Shown here piece by piece: positions 8,234 through 17,631 of a stretch of 64,000 bases of DNA. Both the position numbers and the translations under genes were made by a program. The DNA comes from Novosphingobium sp. GTDB taxonomy: Bacteria > Pseudomonadota > Alphaproteobacteria > Sphingomonadales > Sphingomonadaceae. How positions within the stretch are numbered: position 1 is the first letter of the stretch; every line of letters starts with the position of its first letter. The stretch covers positions 1,922,001-1,986,000 of the forward strand of contig NZ_JBCNLP010000001.1 of NCBI RefSeq assembly GCF_039595395.1. Reading direction: 5' to 3'. Under the pieces are notes generated by a model. That model made no database searches and had not been told where the DNA came from. It was given only the letters and a program-made list of their open reading frames with translations.

Positions 8234-10024
8234 ATGCAAGTCTACACCGCTCCCCTGCGCGATATGCGTTTCGTGCTTCATGAACTGCATCAGGGCGATG
8301 GCTTCGGCGATCTGCCCGGCCATGAAGACTTCACCCCCGACCTGATCGACGCCGTGCTGGAGGAAGCCGCGCGCGTCACCCAGCAGGTGCTGCTGCCGCT
8401 CAACGCCAGCGGAGACGCCGAGGGCTGCCATTTCGAGAATGGCACCGTCCGCACCCCCAAGGGTTTTCAGGAGGCCTATCGCCAGTTTGTGGAAGGCGGC
8501 TGGTCCTCGCTGGTCGCGCCGCCCGAATGGGGCGGGCAGGGCCTGCCCGAGGCCGTCGGCAAGATGGTGGAGGAGATGGTCTGCGCGACCAATGTCGCTT
8601 TCAGCCTCTATCCGGGCCTGACCAGCGGGGCGATTGCTGCGCTCACCACCTATGCCAGCGATGAGCTGAAGCAGATCTGGCTGCCCAAGATGGTCTCGGG
8701 CGAATGGTCGGGCTCGATGTGCCTGACGGAATCGCATTGCGGCACCGATCTGGGCCTGCTGCGCACCAAGGCGGTGGATCAGGGCGACGGCACCTACAAG
8801 ATTTCGGGCGCCAAGATCTTCATCTCGGCGGGCGAGCATGATCTGTCGGGCAACATCGTCCATCTGGTGCTGGCGCGCCTGGCCGATGCGCCCAAGGGCG
8901 TGAAGGGGATCAGCCTGTTCCTCGTGCCCAAGCTGCTGCTGGATGACGATGGCCAGCCCGCGATCCGCAACGGGGTGGCCTGCACCGGCATCGAGCACAA
9001 GATGGGCATCAAGGCCTCCGCCACCTGCCAGATGCAGTTCGAGGACTCGCTCGGCTGGCTGGTGGGCGAGCCCAACAAGGGTCTCGAAGCCATGTTCACC
9101 ATGATGAATGCCGAGCGCGTGGGCGTGGGCATTCAGGGCCTGGGCGTGGGCGAGGCGGCCTATCAGTCCGCCGTGTGGTACGCCAAGGACCGCCTGCAGG
9201 GCCGCAGCCTGTCGGGCCCGAAATATCCCGAGAAGGCGGCTGATCCGATCATCGTCCACCCCGATGTGCGCCGCATGCTGATGACGATGCGCGCCTACAA
9301 TGAGGGCTGCCGCGCGCTTTCGGGCTGGATCAGCCGTGCGCTCGATGCTGAAAAGCACGCGACCGATCCCGAAACCCGCCAGCGCGCCGAGGATTTCGTC
9401 GCGCTGATGACGCCGGTGGTGAAGGCGCTCTTCACCGATCTGGGGCTGGAGAGCGCCAGCCATGCGGTGCAGGTCTATGGCGGCCATGGCTATATCGTCG
9501 AAAGCGGCGTGGAGCAGTATCTGCGCGATGCCCGCATCAGCATGATCTATGAGGGCACCAATGGCATTCAGGCGCTCGACCTGATCGGCCGCAAGCTGAG
9601 CGCGCATATGGGCCGCTATCTGCGCAGTTTCTTCCATCCGGTCTCGAACTTTATCGAGGACAATGCCGGGGAAGGGCCGATCGAACCCTTCGTCACCGGG
9701 CTGAAGCGCGCTTTCGAGGCTTTGCAGGGCTCCACCGCGATCATCGCCCAGCGTGGGCTGAAAGACCCCGAGGAAGCCGGCGCCGCCGCCACCGACTATC
9801 TGCGCCAGTTGGGGCTGACGGCTTTGGCCTATTGCTTTGCGCTGTCGGCGAAGATCGCCGTGCAGGAACTGGCCTCCGGCACGCAGGAAAAGGAGTTCTA
9901 TCAGGCCAAGATCACCACGGCCCGTTTCTTTTACGACCGTATCCTGCCACAGACGGCGGCTTGCTATCTGGCGATCAAATCGGGCAAGGGCTCGATGATG
10001 GCGCTGGATGAGGCGTTGTTCTGA
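8234..10024 (+). CDS. Acyl-CoA dehydrogenase, long form with C-terminal extension
   Basis: 596 residues, longer than the classic 380, with the N-terminal helical, middle beta and C-terminal helical domains followed by an extra C-terminal domain of the acyl-CoA dehydrogenase C-terminal type. The FAD region shows CLTESHCGTDLG, and the active-site glutamate is Glu440 in IYEGTNGIQALDL. It catalyses the first alpha,beta-dehydrogenation of acyl-CoA and passes electrons to ETF, which fits the ETF-QO gene two genes downstream. The gap to the hydratase gene is 36 bp and contains GGAGAGG before the ATG. Chain-length preference cannot be inferred. Confidence 0.93.
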   Translation: MQVYTAPLRDMRFVLHELHQGDGFGDLPGHEDFTPDLIDAVLEEAARVTQQVLLPLNASGDAEGCHFENGTVRTPKGFQEAYRQFVEGGWSSLVAPPEWGGQGLPEAVGKMVEEMVCATNVAFSLYPGLTSGAIAALTTYASDELKQIWLPKMVSGEWSGSMCLTESHCGTDLGLLRTKAVDQGDGTYKISGAKIFISAGEHDLSGNIVHLVLARLADAPKGVKGISLFLVPKLLLDDDGQPAIRNGVACTGIEHKMGIKASATCQMQFEDSLGWLVGEPNKGLEAMFTMMNAERVGVGIQGLGVGEAAYQSAVWYAKDRLQGRSLSGPKYPEKAADPIIVHPDVRRMLMTMRAYNEGCRALSGWISRALDAEKHATDPETRQRAEDFVALMTPVVKALFTDLGLESASHAVQVYGGHGYIVESGVEQYLRDARISMIYEGTNGIQALDLIGRKLSAHMGRYLRSFFHPVSNFIEDNAGEGPIEPFVTGLKRAFEALQGSTAIIAQRGLKDPEEAGAAATDYLRQLGLTALAYCFALSAKIAVQELASGTQEKEFYQAKITTARFFYDRILPQTAACYLAIKSGKGSMMALDEALF

Positions 10025-10032
10025 AAGGTTGG

Positions 10033-10470
10033 ATGATGAGCGGTGTGGATCAGGTGCTGGCGCTGAAGGAGACGATGGCTCGTTCGCCGATGATGCGTCT
10101 GCTGGAGGTCGAGGTGGTCTCCGCGCAGCATGGCGAAGTCGTGCTCAGCGCCACGCCTGACCACCGCTTCGACAATCAGGTGGGGATCGCGCATGGCGGC
10201 TACATTGCCAGCCTGCTCGACAATGCCTGCGGGGCCGCGGCGCATTCGGTGCAGGACGGCAGGCATTATTGTCTGACGCTGGAGATCAAGGTTGCCTATC
10301 TTCGCGCCATCCATGCGGACAGCGGGACGCTCGAGATCGTCGGGCGGGTGCAGAAGGCGGGCCGTCAGGTGGTGGTCACCGAGGGCGTGATCCGTGACGC
10401 GCAGGGCCGCGATCTGGCGACGGCGACCTCCACGCTGATTGTCCAGCCGATTGAAGGAGTAGCGGCATGA
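10033..10470 (+). CDS. PaaI-type hotdog thioesterase
   Basis: 145 residues beginning MMSGVDQVLALKETM. The hotdog helix motif GIAHGGYIASLLDNACG is the PaaI/4HBT signature, with the conserved Asp in the helix. The protein probably hydrolyses acyl-CoA or phenylacetyl-type CoA esters to relieve CoA sequestration during degradation. It begins 8 bp after the acyl-CoA dehydrogenase stop, and its stop overlaps the ETF-QO start by four bases (ATGA). It is therefore firmly in the operon. The substrate is unknown. Confidence 0.88.
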   Translation: MMSGVDQVLALKETMARSPMMRLLEVEVVSAQHGEVVLSATPDHRFDNQVGIAHGGYIASLLDNACGAAAHSVQDGRHYCLTLEIKVAYLRAIHADSGTLEIVGRVQKAGRQVVVTEGVIRDAQGRDLATATSTLIVQPIEGVAA

Positions 10471-12117
10471 GCTTCGTGGTCGAGCGCGACGAGATGCAGT
10501 ATGACGTGGTCGTCGTGGGTGGCGGCCCGGCGGGGCTGGCCACGGCGATCCGGCTGAAGCAGTTGAATGCCGATCTGGCGGTCTGCCTGCTGGAAAAGGG
10601 CAGCGAGATCGGGGCGCATATCCTGTCGGGCGCGGTGGTCGATCCGCGCGCTCTGGATGAGCTGTTCCCCGACTGGCGCAACGAGGGCTGCCCGCTGGCC
10701 GAAACCCCGGTGACCGACAATTGGCACTGGGTGCTCAGCAAGAGCGGCAAGACCGCGATGCCCCATGCCATCATGCCGCCCTTTATGAGCAATGATGGCT
10801 GCTACACCGCTTCGCTGGGCAGCCTGTGCCGCTGGCTGGCGGGCAAGGCCGAGGAACTGGGCGTGGAAATCTTCCCCGGCTTCCCCGCCGCCGAGGTGAT
10901 CTACGACGACAGTGGCGTGCTGATCGGCGTGCAGACCGGCGATTTGGGGCTGGGCCGCGATGGCGAGCCCAAGGCCGATTTCCAGCCCGGCATGCGCCTG
11001 CTGGCCCGCTACACCGTGCTGGCCGAGGGCGCGCGCGGCATCGCTGACCAAGCAGGTGAAGGCCAGGTTCGATCTGGAGCGCGATTGCCAGCCGCAGGTT
11101 TACGGTCTGGGCATCAAGGAATTGTGGGATATCGCTCCCGAAAACCATGTGCCGGGCCGGGTGCTGCATACGCAGGGCTGGCCGCTGTCGGAAAGCGGAT
11201 CGTGGGGTGGCGGCTTCCTCTACCATCAGGCGGGGGGGCAGGTGGCGCTCGGCTTTGTGACGGCGCTCGATTACAAGAACCCCTTCGTCAGCCCCTATGA
11301 GGAATTTCAGCGCTGGAAGCAGCACCCGGAGATCGCGGCCATCCTGAAGGGCGGCAAGCGGGTCTCCTATGGCGCCCGCGTGATCAACGAGGGCGGCTGG
11401 CAGTCGGTGCCCAAGCTGACGTTCCCCGGCGGTGTGCTGGCGGGCTGCGCGGCGGGCTTCGTCAATGTGCCGCGCATCAAGGGCAGCCATACGGCGCTCA
11501 AATCCGGCATGCTGGCCGCCGAGGCGATTGCCCCGGCACTGGAGGCGGGGCGCGGTCAGGACGAACTGGCCGAATACGAAACCGCCCTGCGCTCAAGCTG
11601 GATCGCCGATGAGCTGAAGCTGGTGCAGAACGCCCAGCCTCTGGTCGCCAAATTCGGCGGCACCATCGGCACGGTTCTGGCGGGCGCGGATATGTGGCTG
11701 CGCGTGGCGGGGGTGAATTTGCCCGCGATGAAGCATCACACCGATGCCTCGGCCACGCAGAAGGCCAGCGCCTTCAAGCCCATCGCCTATCCCAAGCCCG
11801 ATGGCGTGCTCAGCTTCGACCGGCTGACCAATGTGGCTTTCTCCTTCACCAACCATGAGGAGGACCAGCCCTGCCATCTGCGCCTGACCGATCCGGCGAT
11901 CCCGACGCAGGTCAACCTGCCGGTCTATGCCGGTCCCGAAGCGCGCTATTGCCCGGCGGGCGTCTATGAATTCGTGGGCGAGGCGGATGACAAGCGCCTG
12001 CAGATCAACGCGCAGAACTGCGTCCACTGCAAGACCTGCGACATCAAGGACCCCACACAGAACATCAACTGGGTCACCCCCGAGGGCGGCGGCGGACCCA
12101 ATTACCCCAACATGTAA
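10467..12117 (+). pseudogene. Electron transfer flavoprotein-ubiquinone oxidoreductase, frameshifted near 11040
   Basis: The N-terminal half reads MSFVVERDEMQYDVVVVGGG (FAD-binding) in one frame up to AEGARG. The C-terminal half continues in the next frame as SLTKQVKARF and on to the [4Fe-4S] region RYCPAGVYEF, NCVHCKTCDIKDPTQNINW and GGGGPNYPNM. Deleting one base at about 11040 (ggcAtcgctg) restores EGARGSLTKQ, the expected family sequence, giving about 550 residues. All four cluster cysteines are intact. The enzyme moves electrons from ETF to ubiquinone and is needed for beta-oxidation, so the shift is either a sequencing error or a recent mutation. As read, the first frame stops at 11300. 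Confidence 0.88.
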
Positions 12118-12137
12118 GAGGAAAGGTTTGTCAGGCG

Positions 12138-13115
12138 ATGCCCATCTCCACCACGATCACAAGGATGCTGGGCATCGACCATCCCGTCGTTCAGGGCGGG
12201 ATGATGTGGGTGGGCAAGCCCGAGCTGGTCTCGGCGGTGTCCAATGCGGGCGCGCTGGGCCTGCTGACGGCGCTGATCTATCCCACGGCGGATGATCTGC
12301 GCCGCGCGATCGATGCGACACGTGCCCTTACCGACAAGCCCTTTGGCGTGAACCTCACCCTCATGCCGATCACCCGCGCGCCGCCCTATCCCGAATACCG
12401 CCGCGCCATCATCGAGAGCGGGATCAAGGTGGTGGAAACCGCCGGCCATTCCCCGCATGAGCATATCGAGGATTTCAAGGCGCATGGCGTCACGGTGATC
12501 CACAAATGCACCTCGGTGCGCCATGCTCTGGCGGCGCAGCGGATGGGGGCGGATATCGTCACCATCGACGGCTTCGAATGCGCGGGTCATCCCGGCGAAG
12601 ATGATGTCGGCGGTCTGGTGCTGATCCCGGCGGCGGTCGATGCGCTGGAGATCCCGGTGCTGGCCTGTGGCGGCTTTGCCGATGGGCGCGGTCTGGCGGC
12701 GGCGCTGGCGCTGGGGGCTCAGGGCATCACCATGGGCACGCGTTTCTGCGCCACGCAGGAGGCGCCGATCCATGCCAATGTCAAACAGGTTATCCTGAAC
12801 AATGACGAGCGCGATACGCGCCTGATCCTGCGCGGCATCGGCAACACCGGGCGCGTGGCCTTCACGCCGGTTTCGGGCAAGGTGGTCGAGTTGCAGCGCC
12901 AGCCCGACGTGAATTTTGAACAGTTGCGCCCCTATGTGGCGGGCGAAAAGGGCCGCCAGACGCTGGAAAACGGCGATATCGAGAATGGTCTGGTCTGGGC
13001 GGGGCAGTCGCAGGGGTTGATCCACGACATTCCCACCTGCGCCGATCTGATCGCCCGCATCATGGATCAGGCCGAGGCGGTTTTCATCCGTCTGGGCGCG
13101 ATGGCCCCGGCCTGA
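12138..13115 (+). CDS. Nitronate monooxygenase-like FMN oxidoreductase
   Basis: 325 residues forming an FMN-binding TIM barrel: HPVVQGGMMWVGKPELVSAV at the N-terminus, GVNLTLMP, then DGFECAGHPGEDDVGG with the family His, and ACGGFADGRGLAAALALGAQ and GTRFCATQEA as phosphate-binding loops. Class I nitronate monooxygenases and the NAD(P)H:quinone reductases annotated beside acyl-CoA genes share this pattern; enoyl-ACP reductase FabK is a more distant relative. It is the last gene of the beta-oxidation operon, 20 bp after ETF-QO, and converges on the hybrid kinase gene with a 4-bp gap. Confidence 0.85.
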   Translation: MPISTTITRMLGIDHPVVQGGMMWVGKPELVSAVSNAGALGLLTALIYPTADDLRRAIDATRALTDKPFGVNLTLMPITRAPPYPEYRRAIIESGIKVVETAGHSPHEHIEDFKAHGVTVIHKCTSVRHALAAQRMGADIVTIDGFECAGHPGEDDVGGLVLIPAAVDALEIPVLACGGFADGRGLAAALALGAQGITMGTRFCATQEAPIHANVKQVILNNDERDTRLILRGIGNTGRVAFTPVSGKVVELQRQPDVNFEQLRPYVAGEKGRQTLENGDIENGLVWAGQSQGLIHDIPTCADLIARIMDQAEAVFIRLGAMAPA

Positions 13116-13119
13116 GATT

Positions 13120-16100
13120 TCACCCCGCTGCCGCGCGCGGTGGCGGGGGGCTGCCGCTCTGGCGGGCCAGCAGCATGTCGATGCAGAGCAGAGTCTGGGC
13201 GTAGGCGGCCTTCATGCGGGCATGCAGCTCGGTCATCTCGCCGATGCTGTCGCCCTGGCCGGTGCGCAGGCGCTTTTCCATCACCTCGGCCAGCGCCGCC
13301 ATGCCGGTGGCGCCGACGATCTTGCTCGAACTCTTGATGGTGTGGGCGGGCAGGACGGCTTCCTCCTTCTCGCCCAGCGCCAGCGCCTTTTCGATCTGGT
13401 TGAGGTAATCGACCGTATCGGTGCGATAGAGTTCGATCAGTTGCGGGAAGCTGCGCATGGTGGTGCGCAGGGTCTCGAAGGTGGCCTCGTCGAAGAGCGA
13501 GACGCGAGGTGGTGACCCGGCGGGCGCGGGCTGTGCCGGTGCCGGGGGCGGAGCAGGCTGGGCCACCGGTGCGGGAGCGGGCGCAGGCACGACCGCCTGC
13601 AACGCGGGACGCGGCGCCTGAGGGGCCAGCGCAGGCTGCTGAGTGACCGGCGCAAAAGCCGGAGGCGGCGGGGCCAAGGGGGGCAGCGCCATCGCTTCGG
13701 TCATGTCCAGCGGCGGCTGTTGGTACTGCCCGGCAAAGGGTGGCACGGCGGCAGGCGCTTGCGCGAAAGGCTGCTGGGCAAACGGCTGGACCGCAGGCTG
13801 CCCGGCGAGCACCGGCGGCGATGCGGGCGCCTGCGTGAAAGGCGCCACGGCAGGCTGGGAGGCAAAGACCGGCGAGGGCGCAGGTGCGGCCATCGGCGGC
13901 GGAGCGAAAGGCGGGGGTGCCGGTTGCGTCGCAAAGACCGGGGCCGTATCGGAGCCCCCCCGCGGTCAGCGCGGGTTGAGCGGCAAACACCGGAGCCGCA
14001 GCCGCAGCCATCGGGGCAGCGGGCGCAGGTGCCGGGGCCGGCGGCGTATCGGCGGCATCCAGCCACATCACATCGCCCGAAGAGGCGTCATCGGTCAGCG
14101 GCAGCAGGCAGACCAGCACGTCGATCAGCTCGGGCACGCGGACCGGCTTGGAGAGGAAGGCGTCCATCCCGCAGGCCAGGCACTTCTCGCTGTCGCCCTT
14201 CATGGCGTTGGCGGTCAGGGCCACGATGGGCGTATGCGGCACGGTGCCCGCCTTCATCATCTGGCGCAGATTGCGGGTGGCGTCATAGCCATCCATGTTC
14301 GGCATGCGGCAATCCATCAGGATGATGTCGAACTTCTGTTCCTGAGCCGCTGTCAGCGCCTTGCGCCCGTCGCTGGCCGTGGTGATCGTGAAGCCGAAAT
14401 CCTGCATCAGCTCGGAAATGACGAGCTGGTTGACGGTGTTGTCATCCACCACAAGGCAGGTCTTGCCGTCGAAACGCACGGTGCTGTTGGCATCGGGGCC
14501 CAGCACGGTGGGCCAGCTTTCCGGGCCTGCAGGCGCGGCCATCGCCGGGGTGGCCGGTGCCACAGCAGCGCCGCCGCGGTTGATCAGCGCGGCGAGCGCG
14601 CGCTCCAGATCCTCGGGCAGGAAGGGCTTGCACAGTGCCTTGTCGAAGGCGCTGTAGCGCTGATGCAACTGCTTGTCGGCCAGCAGGATCGCCCAGCCCT
14701 GACCGTTCAGCACCCGCTGCGCGGCAATGCGCGTCCAGCCGTCATAGGCGGCATGGACATCCTGCGCCTCATCGAGGATCAGGCCGGAGAGGTCCAGACT
14801 GTTGCCCGGCACCAGCGCGCGCACCGCCTCATCCATCGAGGCGAAGGCCTGCAGCCGCAGCCCGGATTTGGCCAGAACGCGCTCCACCACCTGTCGCACA
14901 AAGGGCGAGGGCGTGACAAGGCCGACGCCCTGCGCGGTCATCGGCTGGCTGGCGGTGTCGCCGTCGAGCCGGTCGAGAGGCAGGCGGGCGATAAAGGTCG
15001 AGCCCCGGCCATACTGGCTCTCGACCGAAATCTCGCCGCCCATCAGCGTGCAGAGCTGGCGTACGATCGACAGGCCAAGCCCCGTGCCGCCGAACTTGCG
15101 CGCGGTGCCCGCCTCGGCCTGGGTGAAGCGTTCGAAGAGCGAGGCCTGCTGCTCGGGCGTCATGCCGATGCCGGTGTCGCGCACCGAGATCGTCAGCCAC
15201 TCGCGGCCCTGCGCGGCGCCCGTGGCGATCTGGGCCATGATCTCGCCATTTTCGGTGAACTTTACCGCGTTGGAGACCAGATTGCCCAGAATTTGGCGCA
15301 GGCGCGTCGGATCGATCATCGCCCATTTGGGCACCTGCGGATCGACATCGATCATCAGGCTGACGTTCTTCTCATGCGCCTTGCCGGCATAGAGTCCCAG
15401 CACATCCTGCAAGAGCTGATAGAGATTGGTGCGGATCGGATCGATCGCCAGCATGCCCTGATCGATCTTGGCCAGATCGAGCACATCGTTCAAAATCGCC
15501 AGCAGCGCCGAGCCCGAATTGCGGATCTGATCGACATAGCGCATGTCGGTCTCGGAGAGGTTCCGGCGGCCCAGCAGTTCGGCCATGCCCAGCACGCCAT
15601 TGAGGGGCGTGCGGATCTCATGGCTCATATTGGCGAGAAATTCATCCTTCGAGGCAGCAGCGGCCTGAGCGGTATGCACGGCCTCCATCAGCGCGTCGGA
15701 AGCCTGCTGCTGCCAGCGGCGCGAGATAAAGGCCGCCACGGCAATGGCGGCCACCGCGACCAGCGCGAAGATCAGCATCGTCATCACGGCGCCAAGCATC
15801 GGCACCAGCCGCTCGGTATGGATTTCGAGCCCCACCGTATGCGTCATCGGCAGGGTGTGGATGATGTCCTCGCCGGAGATCGGCCAGCCGGGGGCGCCTG
15901 TGCGCTGCGTGGTGCAACCGGCATCGATGCCGCCGCCAACGGTGCGGATCGACCAGCTGTTTGCGAAATTGCCCTTGCGGGCCTCGTCGCGGCAGAGGCG
16001 GGCGAAGTCGAAGAGGACATAGGTCAGACGGTCGGCGGGGGTGGCGACGGGCTGGCTCTGCACCAGCACCAGCGCATCCTGCTTGTCCTGCCCGAACAGC

Positions 16101-16537
16101 GCCGGATAGGCCTTGGCCGCCACCACATGGACATAGGCAGGCCGGGCCTGCGTCAGGGCGCGCAGGCTGTCGATCTCGGCAGCGGCCTGCGGTGAAGGCA
16201 GGGCGTTACGCCCCATGCCCGAATGGCGCAGATGATCGTCGGCGCCCAGATAGCCCTCATCCTGCACATAGGGCGAGCCGTTGAGCGCGCCTGTCAGCTT
16301 TTGGGCGGCCAGATCGGGGGCATTGCTGTTGACGTAATTGGCGGTGTCCTTCAGCCGGATCACCAGATGGTCGATCTGGGTGCGCAGCGCGGTTTCATGC
16401 GCCTCGGTCTGGGAGACGAATTGTGCGTGGCCCAGCCGGTCCATCGTCTCCAGCGCGGAGAGTGTGAAGATCACGGCCAGCAGGCCGACAAAACCCAGCA
16501 CGATGGCCATCAGATGGCGCTTGAGAAGGATGCTCAT
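13120..16537 (-). CDS. Hybrid histidine kinase with C-terminal Hpt domain, frameshifted in a C7 run
   Basis: Starts MSILLKRHLMAIVLGFVG (16537), a transmembrane helix. An extracytoplasmic sensor region of about 230 residues, a second helix (MLIFALVAVAAIAVAAF), HisKA with His306 in MSHEIRTPLNG, HATPase_c (NLVSNAVKFTENG, GTGLGLSI), a degenerate receiver and a full receiver with Asp742 (ILMDCRMPNMDG) follow. A Pro/Ala linker of PVFAxQPA repeats leads to an Hpt domain (AHTIKSSSKIVG). The Hpt lies in another frame: one base too many in the C7 run at 13955-13961. As read, the frame leaves the linker early, loses Hpt and ends at 13067 inside the neighbouring gene. Corrected length is about 1138 residues. 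Confidence 0.87.
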
Positions 16538-16602
16538 GGGGCCACCTTTGAGGGCAATGCCGTCATATCCGGCAGAAGAGGGTGCAGCGCGCCTGATCAG
16601 CG

Positions 16603-17625
16603 TCACCATACGGTGGCCGCACGCGCGGCCAGCGTGGCGGTGACCAGATTGCCCGTGCCGTGGAATTCCAGCTTGCTGAAGATCAGCGCGGCGCGCGCGA
16701 TGCCGCGCCCGGTCTGGCCGATGCCCTGCGCCGGATCGGGCCGGATGAAGCGCTGCCATGCGAAACCGGGGCCCGGATCGCGGAAGGCGAATTTCAGCCC
16801 TTCGGGCAGGCGCTGGGCGGCGGCCTCGGCCACGCCCGCATAGGCGGGGTCAGCCTCGCGCCGGGCGAGTTCGGCATCCAGCGTGCCATTGGCCAGATAA
16901 TGCGCCTTGGCCTGCCCGCCCAGACGATAGAGCCCGTGCTCCACCGCATTGGTCAGCAGTTCGCGCAGGCCCACGATCACCTTTTCGGGATTGTCGGCCA
17001 GGCTGGCCAGCAGGCTCGCGACCGGGGCGACATCCGACATCTTGCGCAGATGGAAATCGATGCGCTGGATGTTGCCGAAACCGGACTGGTGCGATTGCAG
17101 CGTGCGGGCGGCGGCGCGGCGCTGTTCGATCTGGCGGACGGTGGCCTGCATCACCTGCTGCAGCAGATTGGGGTCGACCGGCTTGGTAAGATATTGCTGG
17201 ACCCCGGCCTCGATCCCCTCGGCCACCGAGGAGGAATCGCCGGTGCCGGTCAGCATGATGATCGGCATGTGCTGGGTGGCCGGTTCCCGGCGCAGGCGGC
17301 GGGTCAGGCCCAACCCGTCGAGCGCGGGCATGAAACGATCGGTAAGAACCATATCGGCACGGGCAGGGGCCTCGCGCAGCAGCGCATAGGCCTCCGCGCC
17401 ATTCTGGGCGATCTCCACCTGGTAACCAAGATCGCTAAGCATGGACGACACCATCATCGCCGCCATGCGGTCATCCTCGACCAGCAGAACACGCATCCCC
17501 TGGCCGCCCGCAGGCGCGGCGCCGGGAGCGGCGGGTTGCGCCACCGGGGGCACGGGCGGCTGCGGAGCCACCTGACCATGGTTAACGGCGGCGTCGAAGC
17601 TCTGGAAGTCGGGCAGCGCGCTCAT
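16603..17625 (-). CDS. Response regulator fused to a GHKL (RsbW-like) ATPase domain
   Basis: 340 residues. A Pro-rich leader precedes a receiver domain (MRVLLVEDDRMAAMMVSSML, phospho-Asp in VLTDRFMPALDG, Lys in YLTKPVD). After a helical linker comes a second domain with an N-box (GLRELLTNAVEHGLYRLG), a G1-like FRDPGPGFAW and GIGQTGRGIARAALIF. That layout is a HATPase_c/GHKL fold without a phospho-His domain, as in anti-sigma kinases. The likely partner is the hybrid kinase 65 bp downstream; the output is probably protein phosphorylation or sequestration rather than DNA binding. It starts 6 bp after the HlyD gene, tying it to the secretion operon. Confidence 0.83.
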   Translation of the reverse strand: MSALPDFQSFDAAVNHGQVAPQPPVPPVAQPAAPGAAPAGGQGMRVLLVEDDRMAAMMVSSMLSDLGYQVEIAQNGAEAYALLREAPARADMVLTDRFMPALDGLGLTRRLRREPATQHMPIIMLTGTGDSSSVAEGIEAGVQQYLTKPVDPNLLQQVMQATVRQIEQRRAAARTLQSHQSGFGNIQRIDFHLRKMSDVAPVASLLASLADNPEKVIVGLRELLTNAVEHGLYRLGGQAKAHYLANGTLDAELARREADPAYAGVAEAAAQRLPEGLKFAFRDPGPGFAWQRFIRPDPAQGIGQTGRGIARAALIFSKLEFHGTGNLVTATLAARAATVW

Positions 17626-17631
17626 GCTGGC

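Noticed and set aside
5894..9637. A 1247-codon minus-strand open frame
   Set aside because: It lies opposite the hydratase and acyl-CoA dehydrogenase genes, is His/Ala/Gln-rich and has no recognisable domain; typical GC-rich antisense shadow.
10960..12117. A separate 385-residue gene downstream of the ETF-QO start
   Set aside because: Its usable sequence begins exactly where the upstream frame breaks and contains only the C-terminal part of ETF-QO; it is one frameshifted gene.
13643..16195. An 850-codon plus-strand open frame
   Set aside because: Antisense to the hybrid kinase gene, whose domains are unmistakable.
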